A stretch of DNA of 42,220 nucleotides from Maricaulis sp. Its GTDB lineage: Bacteria > Pseudomonadota > Alphaproteobacteria > Caulobacterales > Maricaulaceae. The stretch spans positions 1 through 42,220 of the forward strand of contig NZ_JADFAJ010000030.1 in assembly GCF_015665295.1 (NCBI RefSeq), read 5' to 3'. Numbering within the stretch: position 1 is the first letter of the stretch; each line of letters starts with the position of its first letter. The notes beneath the pieces are model-generated. The model did no database searches. It was not told the DNA's origin and worked only from the letters and a program-made list of their open reading frames with translations. A program made the position numbers and the translations under genes. Shown here in pieces: positions 8,311 to 14,336 of this stretch.

Positions 8311-9049
8311 TTTCCTCCCCACATCGTGGGGAGGTGGCGCGCCCGAAGCGCGGGACGGAGGGGTGCCGCCGCGGGCGGCATGGGTCACGCCACGTACCAT
8401 CCTCGCTCCGCTCGGACCCCATCGACCCTCCTTCGCCAAGGCTACGGAGGGCCACTTCCCCACATCGTGGGGAAGAAAAGTGCGCGCTTATCCCGTTTGT
8501 GCACGCCTTCCTTCTCCCTTGGGAGAAGGTGGCCCGGAGGGCCGGATGAGGGGGATTTGTTCCGCGTTCACCGGGATTTACCCCTCACCCTGACCCTCTC
8601 CCGGGGGCGAGGGAAAGTGTGAGCCGACAACAAAAATCACAAAACTTATCCCTGCCCGTCAAACCTGGCGGATAATCCCCCTGTCCCGCGTCACTCGAGG
8701 CCCGGATTGGTGATCCGGGGGCGTTGGGAGGACGGAGCTCGTCCGGTTGCCTGGCATCACCACCAGACCAACCCGGCGTGGCCATCGGCAGGACGGCGGC
8801 ACAAAGCTCGACCGTTTGTCCCTGTCGGTTTCGAGACGGGGCCGGTAACGGCCCTGACCAAATCTCCGTGTGCGGGGTGCCCGAGGTGCCCATCCACACA
8901 AGACAATAGCCAAACCGGCATCGGCCGGGACCCCGCACCCCTCATCCCGCCAGGTGGAAACACCGTGGCGAGATTGGTGCTGTGCGGGGGACAGGTATGA
9001 TTAACGCCGCATCGCGCGTTAATCATACCTGTCCCCCGCTTGGCGCTGA
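8311..9049 (+). repeat. 0.7 kb intergenic repeat, copy A (inverted partner at 38337-39040)
   Basis: This non-coding stretch matches the reverse complement of 38337-39040. The match is close over about 8399-8983; the segment 8360-8398 is divergent. It is built from hairpins: CCTCCCC/GGGGAGG (8314-8332), TTCCCCAC/GTGGGGAA (8456-8474), CCTTCTCCC/GGGAGAAGG (8508-8527) and CCCGGAT/ATCCGGG (8701-8719). Such short palindromes are typical of REP-like intergenic elements. Several long open frames occur on both strands, but they are open in competing frames in both copies and look like no protein. Copy A alone carries a palindromic insertion at 8984-9039. With that and 8240-8310 this accounts for the gene-free stretch before 9120. 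Confidence 0.85.
8984..9039. repeat. 56-bp perfect hairpin inserted in repeat copy A
   Basis: A perfect 24-bp inverted repeat (arms 8984-9007 and 9016-9039) around an eight-base loop. Each arm begins GCGGGGGACAGG and ends in ATTAACGC. In repeat copy B the corresponding position holds only about seven bases between the shared CTGT and TGGCGCTGA. CTGT occurs at both edges (8980-8983 and 9029-9032). This looks like insertion of a small palindromic element, perhaps a REP-type or miniature element, or a regulatory hairpin. Confidence 0.8.
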
Positions 9050-9055
9050 CGCCAC

Positions 9056-9087
9056 AAAAAAAGCCCCGGCCTGGGTCAGGCCGGGGC
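9056..9087 (-). terminator. rho-independent terminator of the Gly/Asn-rich protein gene
   Basis: On the minus strand GCCCCGGCCT (9087-9078) pairs with AGGCCGGGGC (9072-9063) around a short loop, followed by seven T. It lies 32 bases after the stop of the gene at 9120. Confidence 0.88.
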
Positions 9088-9119
9088 AGTCGGTGGATGA
9101 TGATTTGAAAGCGTCTTGA

Positions 9120-10010
9120 TCAGCGATAACCGCCGACGCCGCCGTCCAGCATGAGGGTCATGGAGACGGTCTGGCTGCGTTCGCGCTCGACTTCGCGGCG
9201 GACCCGCTCGGTGTATCGCTCCTCGCGGCGCATGAAGACCATTTTCACACCCGGTCCGTGCATGCGCAGAAGCGAGCGTTCATTGCAGTTTCGCCGCGGG
9301 ATCTGGGTTTCGCAACGCAGATTGCCGCCAGCCGAATGACGCAGGGCCTCGCCCTTGCGGCACATGATGGTCGGGGCGTCGTCCCAGTCATGGACACCGT
9401 CAATGACCCAGCCGATCGTGGTCTGCATCGCCGTGCCGGCCATGCAGCGGAAGATCTCGCCGTCGAAGGTGGCTCCGACGCGATCTTCGGCATCGACGCG
9501 GGAAGCCGGATGCGGCGTGCCGTTATCGTCGACACAGACAGCGCGCACGACGCGCCATTCCTCGACCCAGCGGGTTCGCTCTTCCTCGTAGTATTCGTAT
9601 TCGGACTCGGTCTCGACACCGACCACGTTGAGACCGGTGATCGCGGTTGCGGCGGGCGCTGTCGTCATCGGCGTGTAGGAGCCACCGCCGATGAAGGTCA
9701 CCGCGCCGGCGCCGGCCCGGGCACCGGCCCCGGCATTGGCGTTCGCCGACGCATTGACATTGACATTGGTGTTCACATTGACCCGCGTCGAGACATTCAC
9801 GCCGACATTGATATTGCCGCCATGGATGTTGATGTTCGGGACATTGACCGTGTGGCCACCACCATGCGTACAGCAGGACGGCGGAGGGGGCGGCGGCGTG
9901 CAGCATCCACCGCCACTGCCGCCGCCTCCACCGGCCGAAGCCGGGGCAGCAAACAGGGCGAACGCAGCGGTCGCTGGAATCAGAAAAGCGTGCCGGGCTG
10001 AAACGCGCAT
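9120..10010 (-). CDS. Gly/Asn-rich exported protein of unknown function
   Basis: A 296-residue protein I do not recognise as a named family. Visible parts: signal peptide about 1-26 (cleavage near APASA); Gly-rich run with two Cys pairs flanking six Pro (CCTPPPPPPSCC, about 36-47); a strictly alternating Val/Asn segment (VNVPNINIHGGNINVGVNVS and on to about 90); an Ala/Gly linker; then a Cys-containing C-terminal domain (about 130-296) with YEYYEEERTRW, FDGEIFRCMAGT and a charged region MRREERYTERVRREVERER. The alternating strand-like region resembles the composition of HfaA/HfaD and of curlin-type proteins, which suggests a surface or fibre role, but this is inference. The ATG at 10010 has AAGGAG seven bases upstream; the frame is open to 10163 without a signal peptide. 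Confidence 0.78.
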   Translation of the reverse strand: MRVSARHAFLIPATAAFALFAAPASAGGGGGSGGGCCTPPPPPPSCCTHGGGHTVNVPNINIHGGNINVGVNVSTRVNVNTNVNVNASANANAGAGARAGAGAVTFIGGGSYTPMTTAPAATAITGLNVVGVETESEYEYYEEERTRWVEEWRVVRAVCVDDNGTPHPASRVDAEDRVGATFDGEIFRCMAGTAMQTTIGWVIDGVHDWDDAPTIMCRKGEALRHSAGGNLRCETQIPRRNCNERSLLRMHGPGVKMVFMRREERYTERVRREVERERSQTVSMTLMLDGGVGGYR

Positions 10011-10216
10011 GGTCGTGCTCCTTACGTATTGCCCCCGACCCTGCAAAGGCAGGGCCAGTTCGCGGCCCCACCCCGGAACGCCGGTTTCGCGCCGCCGATG
10101 AGTGGCGCTCGCCGCCATTCCCGCCACAGGCGTATGGCCCCGTTCTTGAACCGGGACAGGCATGAGCGGCGCGCGCCATGCCGCGATCAGCCGAAACGAA
10201 ACGAGTGGAGACGTCC

Positions 10217-10777
10217 ATGCGCCATGCGCAATCGAAAGCCCTGCATGCCTACTGGCAGACCCGACGCCAGGGCGGCGCGGCGCCGCATCGTGCCGATATC
10301 GAACCGCAGGACATTGCGCGTCTGCTCGGCTATGTCTTCATCCTGTGGCGTGCCGATCCGCAACACCACATCTTCCGCCTCGCCGGCACGCATCTGTGCG
10401 ATCTGTACCAGCGGGAATTCCGCGAGCAGAATTTCCTGTCTCTGTGGCGCGGCCATGACCGGACCCATGTCCAGGCCGTGCTCGAGGCTTCGATCACCGG
10501 CTGCGCCCCGGCCTCGCTGATCGCCCGCGCGTCCAGCCTCGACATGCATCAGCTGCCGGTAGAGATCGCCTTCCTGCCGCTGCGCGGTCCGTCCGGAGCG
10601 ATTGACCGCACGCTGGGCCTGTTCCAGCCGCTCGATTCGACCGAGGCCTTCAAGGGCCGGCCGGTCGTCCGCACCAGCCTGCAGGAAATCCATCCTCCGG
10701 CCGTGCCGGGGCATATCTTCCCCGGCCTCGTCGTCGATAACGGATCACGTGTGCAATTGGTCGCAAACGATCAGTGA
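10217..10777 (+). CDS. PAS domain-containing protein (PAS_5-like)
   Basis: A 186-residue soluble protein that fits the alphaproteobacterial PAS_5 group: [53 protein letters not shown], then a C-terminal strand region VEIAFLPLRGPSG and RTLGLFQPLD. These stand-alone PAS proteins have no output domain, and their role is unknown. The ATG at 10217 has GGAG six bases upstream; the frame is open from 10178. It precedes a PilZ protein by 59 bases in the same direction, so a shared signalling role is possible but not demonstrated. Confidence 0.83.
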   Translation: MRHAQSKALHAYWQTRRQGGAAPHRADIEPQDIARLLGYVFILWRADPQHHIFRLAGTHLCDLYQREFREQNFLSLWRGHDRTHVQAVLEASITGCAPASLIARASSLDMHQLPVEIAFLPLRGPSGAIDRTLGLFQPLDSTEAFKGRPVVRTSLQEIHPPAVPGHIFPGLVVDNGSRVQLVANDQ

Positions 10778-10836
10778 TCGCAAAACCTTTTTAACGCCTT
10801 TGCGCCTAGGGTGTCGGCTCGCAGGAGGTCATTGCG

Positions 10837-11460
10837 ATGCATGACGAACCCGGCCGGCTCGACCGACGCAAAATCAAGATTGCCGCACGCGGCGCCCAGG
10901 AGCGCCGCCGTCATGCCCGTGTCCCGCTGCAGCTGCACGGCCGTTTCTGGTCGGAAGCGAATGGCGAGCACGCCTGCCGGCTGATCGATATTTCCCCTGG
11001 CGGCGCCCGCATCCTCGCCCGGCTGAGCATGCGGGAAGGCACGCGTATCGTCCTCATGATCACCTCGATCGGTCGGATCGAAGGCCAGATCGTTCGCCAG
11101 GATGGCGACGAGATGTCCGTTCGCTTCAATGCGCCGCTGCGCAAGCGCGACAAGCTGGCGGATGCCATCACCTGGCGCTTCAACAAGGACCGGCTCGGCC
11201 TTGACGAGGATCGCACCGCACCGCGCAAGCCCGGTCGCGGCCGCGCCCGCATTCTTCTGGCCGATGGCGTCGTCATCCAGGCCAATGTTGTCGACGTTTC
11301 CGTGACCGGCGCCGCATTCGAATGCCTTGAACGCCCGCGTGTCGGCGAGAGCCTGCGTGTCGGTGAGATGTCAGGACGTGTGGCCCGCATTCTGGACAAT
11401 GGGTTCGCGGTCGTGTTCGATCCGCCCGAGGCCTCGGCATCGGGCCACGAAGCAGCTTAA
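10837..11460 (+). CDS. PilZ domain protein (cyclic-di-GMP receptor type)
   Basis: A 207-residue soluble protein with two PilZ-like domains. The first has both halves of the cyclic-di-GMP binding signature: RRRHAR (RxxxR, about residues 24-28) and DISPGGARI (D/NxSxxG, about 51-56). The second (about 128-200, NVVDVSVTGAAFECLERPRV then GRVARILDNGFAVVFD) keeps the DVSVTG element but lacks an obvious RxxxR, so it probably does not bind ligand alone. AGGAGGT precedes the ATG at good spacing. Cyclic-di-GMP controls motility, stalk and holdfast in Caulobacterales, so a link to surface attachment is plausible, but the target is unknown. Confidence 0.88.
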   Translation: MHDEPGRLDRRKIKIAARGAQERRRHARVPLQLHGRFWSEANGEHACRLIDISPGGARILARLSMREGTRIVLMITSIGRIEGQIVRQDGDEMSVRFNAPLRKRDKLADAITWRFNKDRLGLDEDRTAPRKPGRGRARILLADGVVIQANVVDVSVTGAAFECLERPRVGESLRVGEMSGRVARILDNGFAVVFDPPEASASGHEAA

Positions 11461-11575
11461 ACGAGTCGCAGATCGAATTTTTCTTCGCCCTTCTGGTGAT
11501 TTCCGCCAATGCGGCCCGATTCTTGCCGTATCCGGGTGGTAATCGGTGCGTAACAAAGTGCAAAAGAGATCCGAA

Positions 11576-12100
11576 ATGCCTCGCGATGACGGAATCGCAA
11601 TGTCCTGGTTTGTAAAAGTCGAGGGTCGTGTCTACGGCCCCTATACCCCCCAGCAAATGCGCGCCTTCGTTGGTGAAGGGCGGATTGCGGCACATTCCCA
11701 GGTCTGCCCCGAACGTGATGGCCTGTGGCAACAGGCGTCCGATATCGAGGATTTCCGCGAATGGCTTGGCGAATCAAAGTCATCGCCGGAGCCGGAAAAG
11801 CGTGTCACGCCGGGAGCCCGCCCGGCCAACTTCGTGGTGATCGCCGAGATCCAGTCGGAGAATGGCGCCGAGTTCCGCAATGCCCTGAAGGCCTATGGCG
11901 ATCTCGAATCGATCACCGACAGTGTCTGGCTGCTGCGCGGCCCGACGACCTCGGCAGTGCTGCGCAATGAGCTCAGTCACATTCTGGGACGCGAGGACAA
12001 GCTTCTGGTCATCGACGCTTCGCATGATCGCGCCGCCTGGTTCAATCTGGGTCGCGATGCCGATCAAAATATCCGCGAGCTGTGGAGCCGCGCCCACTAG
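11576..12100 (+). CDS. GYF_2-domain protein with a Cas2/SinR-like C-terminal region
   Basis: A 174-residue protein. Residues about 9-60 (MSWFVKVEGRVYGPYTPQQM to EDFREWLG) are a GYF_2/DUF4339 domain, a peptide-binding fold. A short Pro/Lys linker follows. Residues about 85-160 (ANFVVIAEIQ, AEFRNALKAYGDLESITDSV, WLLRGPTTSAVLRNELSHIL, EDKLLVIDASHDRAAWFN) follow the strand-helix-strand-helix-strand order of Cas2-like/SinR-family ferredoxin folds, including the SVWLLRG and KLLVI elements. The second assignment is by pattern only. Start is uncertain: ATG 11576, ATG 11600 (MSWFVK) and GTG 11546 are in frame and none has a strong ribosome site. It ends 23 bases before the convergent carbonic anhydrase gene. 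Confidence 0.72.
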   Translation: MPRDDGIAMSWFVKVEGRVYGPYTPQQMRAFVGEGRIAAHSQVCPERDGLWQQASDIEDFREWLGESKSSPEPEKRVTPGARPANFVVIAEIQSENGAEFRNALKAYGDLESITDSVWLLRGPTTSAVLRNELSHILGREDKLLVIDASHDRAAWFNLGRDADQNIRELWSRAH

Positions 12101-12123
12101 CCCGCTGCCCCTCGCGCCCGGAA

Positions 12124-12654
12124 TCAATCGATGCGGCGCAGCCCCGCCTTGTGTTTCTTCCAGTTGGCGACGTAGTGATCGGCCGAGGCCTGGAGCAGTT
12201 CGGCCATCTCCGGTCCCAGTGTTTTCATCACCCGTCCCGGCGAACCGACGACGAGGGAATTGTCAGGGATCTCCTTGCCTTCAGTGATCAGGGCGTGAGC
12301 ACCGATCACGCAATTCTTCCCGATCCTCGCGCCGTTGAGAATGGTTGAGCCGATCCCGATCAGACAGCCATCGCCGACCGTGCAGCCATGCAACATGGCC
12401 TGATGGCCGATGGTGACACCCTTGCCGATGGTCAGCGGGATGCCCTCGTCCGTATGCAGGACAGCGCCGTCCTGGACATTGGAGTTCTCGCCGATCGTGA
12501 TCGGGTCATTGTCGCCGCGAATGATCGCGCCGTACCAGACACTCGCGCCCGGCATGAGGACGACCCGCCCCATCACCTCAGCGCTCTCGGCGACCCAGTA
12601 CTGGCCCGCATCCGGCAAGGTCGGGCTCGAATCACCCAATGCATAGATCGCCAT
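12124..12654 (-). CDS. gamma carbonic anhydrase family protein
   Basis: A 176-residue left-handed beta-helix protein of hexapeptide repeats. The gamma-class features are [28 protein letters not shown] and [22 protein letters not shown]. The three zinc-ligand histidines are at about residues 67, 84 and 89. Members hydrate CO2 or act as related acyltransferase-like proteins (PaaY, YrdA group), so activity cannot be fixed from sequence. The ATG at 12654 has GGGAGA upstream. It is divergent from phoH, with a 301-base gap that carries an unusual leader. Confidence 0.93.
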   Translation of the reverse strand: MAIYALGDSSPTLPDAGQYWVAESAEVMGRVVLMPGASVWYGAIIRGDNDPITIGENSNVQDGAVLHTDEGIPLTIGKGVTIGHQAMLHGCTVGDGCLIGIGSTILNGARIGKNCVIGAHALITEGKEIPDNSLVVGSPGRVMKTLGPEMAELLQASADHYVANWKKHKAGLRRID

Positions 12655-12719
12655 TTCCGTCTCCCAGTTTCTTTTGCGTGAAATATTCGCGACAGGCTCG
12701 TTCAGGACTTCTTCACGGG

Positions 12720-12935
12720 GTTACACTGACACTGTAACCGCGATTCGAGACCAGCCCATTTCGGTCCTGTATCGTATCGGCAACTCCAAGGGAGGCTCCG
12801 GGTAGACGGTATGACCAGTCTGAGACCCAGTCCGCCAGGATCGTCCGGATCATCCGGATCCCTGCCCTTCGCGTCCTTCGAATCGTATTCGTTGCAAAGT
12901 GTCTTCGCCCCTCGCCTTCCGGCCGAGGGGTTTTT
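12720..12935 (+). ncRNA. possible small RNA or terminator-bearing leader before phoH
   Basis: This gap between divergent genes has no recognisable protein. It contains a hairpin GGTTACA/TGTAACC (12719-12739) and ends in an intrinsic terminator at 12908-12935, only eight bases before the phoH ribosome site. Nothing upstream on the plus strand needs a terminator, so the region is either an independent short transcript or a 5' leader with attenuation. A 50-codon frame (12811-12963) runs through it and ends just inside phoH, but its GGGAGG lies too far upstream to act as a good ribosome site. The 5' end given is a guess. Confidence 0.35.
12908..12935 (+). terminator. intrinsic terminator directly upstream of phoH
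   Basis: CCCCTCG (12908-12914) pairs with CGAGGGG (12924-12930), followed by five T. It stands eight bases before the GGAGGT of phoH, so readthrough or a promoter after it is required for phoH expression. Confidence 0.7.
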
Positions 12936-12955
12936 CATGTGTGGAGGTTCCAGCC

Positions 12956-13717
12956 ATGGGTAAGCGTATCGTCAAGCGTCGCCAACGTGCCGAGTTCAAC
13001 ACGTCGCATTATCAAACCGAGGAGACCAAGGTCCGCGCTCTCTTCCCCGGGACCAACTGGTCACCGGATACGAAGGACCCAATGCGCGATCAGCGTTTCA
13101 TCAAGAATGTCAAACCGCGATCAGATGGCCAGGCCAATCTGATGAAGTCGATCGACGATCACAATCTCGTCCTCGCTCTCGGACCGGCCGGGACCGGCAA
13201 GACCTTTCTCGCTGTGGCCAAGGGTGTCGAGGCTCTCGAGGCCGGTTCGGTCAGTCGCATCGTCCTGTCACGACCCGCGGTCGAGGCCGGCGAATCCATC
13301 GGCTTCCTGCCCGGCGCCATGGAGGAAAAACTCGCACCCTACCTGCGGCCGCTCTATGACGCCCTCGCCGACCGGCTCAGCCCGAAAAAGCTCAAGGCCA
13401 TGATGGCCGAGGGCCTGATCGAGATCGCCCCGATCGGCTATATGCGGGGACGCACGCTCAACAACGCCTTCGTGGTCGTCGACGAGGCGCAGAACTGCAC
13501 CTATGGCCAGCTCAAGATGCTGCTGACACGGCTGGGCTGGAACTCCACCATGGTTGTCACCGGTGACCCGGCCCAGACCGACCTCTTGCCGGAGATGTCA
13601 GGCCTCGCCCAGATCGCCGACAAGATGGAGCCTCTCGACGATATCGCGGTCTGTCGCCTGGCGGCGGAAGACATTGTGCGCCACCCGCTGGTTGCCACCA
13701 TGCTGACGGTCCTCTGA
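12956..13717 (+). CDS. PhoH family ATPase
   Basis: A 253-residue soluble P-loop protein. The Walker A motif is GPAGTGKT (about residues 76-83), and Walker B is AFVVVDEAQN (Asp176, Glu177). TRLGWNSTMVVTGDPAQTDL is the conserved PhoH segment after Walker B. The length is that of the short single-domain PhoH proteins, without the PIN domain of PhoH2. PhoH proteins are ATPases linked to RNA metabolism and phosphate stress; the substrate is not established. The ATG at 12956 follows GGAGGT by seven bases; the frame extends to 12899 through the terminator and is not coding there. A terminator follows the gene. Confidence 0.92.
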   Translation: MGKRIVKRRQRAEFNTSHYQTEETKVRALFPGTNWSPDTKDPMRDQRFIKNVKPRSDGQANLMKSIDDHNLVLALGPAGTGKTFLAVAKGVEALEAGSVSRIVLSRPAVEAGESIGFLPGAMEEKLAPYLRPLYDALADRLSPKKLKAMMAEGLIEIAPIGYMRGRTLNNAFVVVDEAQNCTYGQLKMLLTRLGWNSTMVVTGDPAQTDLLPEMSGLAQIADKMEPLDDIAVCRLAAEDIVRHPLVATMLTVL

Positions 13718-13762
13718 ACCGAGGCGAAACGATTACAACAAATAACAATCCACGCTGACATC

Positions 13763-13794
13763 AAGGCGCGGGGCTGGCTGGCTCCGCGCCTTTT
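13763..13794 (+). terminator. rho-independent terminator of phoH
   Basis: AAGGCGCGG (13763-13771) pairs with CCGCGCCTT (13784-13792), with GGC/GCT extending the stem inwards, followed by TTTT. It lies 45 bases after the phoH stop. Confidence 0.85.
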
Positions 13795-13805
13795 GTCTGC
13801 TCGGT

Positions 13806-13850
13806 ACAAGGTGACGGTCTCAGTGCAAGGTGACGGTCTCAGTGCAAGGT
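13806..13850. repeat. 19-bp tandem duplication at the 3' end of a gene
   Basis: GACGGTCTCAGTGCAAGGT occurs twice head to tail (13813-13831 and 13832-13850), preceded by a partial third copy (ACAAGGT, 13806-13812). The second copy contains the stop codon of the minus-strand gene at 13839. The duplication leaves the protein unchanged because the repeat lies after the stop. Confidence 0.9.
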
Positions 13851-14336
13851 AACCGGGCGTTTGCGATAGCGCGCCAGGATCCGCAAGGTCAGCGGGTGCC
13901 GCTTGTCGGGATCGAGACCGAGGCGGATCATTTCCGCCCTCGCCCGCTCGCGCAGCCGACGGGCCCGGAGATACTGGATAGCGACAAAGCCGGCGATCGC
14001 GAGATAGGCGACATACTCCGCCACACCATACCAGTCCGGCAGGAAAAGCCAGACGAGCAACGCCGCGAAGCCGGCCAGGATGATGTCGAGCGGCCAGTTC
14101 TCCGACGGATCGAAAAAGGCCAGGACCGGGAAAATCCTTCGATCGATATCGGCTTCCGGGTCGATAATCTCGAGCAGGCGGTCAAACTCGGCCGACTGCG
14201 TCGCCCAGACCCGGTTGAGATGCGTCATTTCGGTATAGGGTTCGGCACCGGGCGGCAGTTCGCGATTGAGATAAAGACAGGCGCGCATCAGCCATTCGCC
14301 GTCCTGGAGCCGTCCGGCTCCGGCATATCCGCTCAT
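13839..14336 (-). CDS. hypothetical membrane protein linked to an ABC importer
   Basis: A 165-residue protein I do not recognise. The N-terminal half (about 1-85) is soluble and acidic (EYT-like TEMTHLNRVWATQSAEFD, IIDPEADIDRRIFPVLAFFD). Two adjacent hydrophobic segments follow (about 88-106 and 108-126: LDIILAGFAALLVWLF and YVAYLAIAGFVAIQYL), then a basic tail ARRLRERARAEMIRLGLDP. Its ATG overlaps the stop of the permease/binding-protein gene in an ATGA, so it is co-translated with the importer. AAGGGG lies eight bases upstream. A role in the importer complex is possible, but nothing in the sequence proves it. Confidence 0.72.
   Translation of the reverse strand: MSGYAGAGRLQDGEWLMRACLYLNRELPPGAEPYTEMTHLNRVWATQSAEFDRLLEIIDPEADIDRRIFPVLAFFDPSENWPLDIILAGFAALLVWLFLPDWYGVAEYVAYLAIAGFVAIQYLRARRLRERARAEMIRLGLDPDKRHPLTLRILARYRKRPVTLH

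Noticed and set aside
8585-8938. 117-codon frame open in both copies of the 0.7 kb repeat
   Set aside because: Several frames are open at once on both strands, the region is hairpin-rich, there is no ribosome site and nothing resembles a protein domain. Conservation is explained by the DNA repeat.
12702-12938. 78-codon minus-strand frame between carbonic anhydrase and phoH
   Set aside because: It spans the terminator hairpin, is low in complexity and has no ribosome site.
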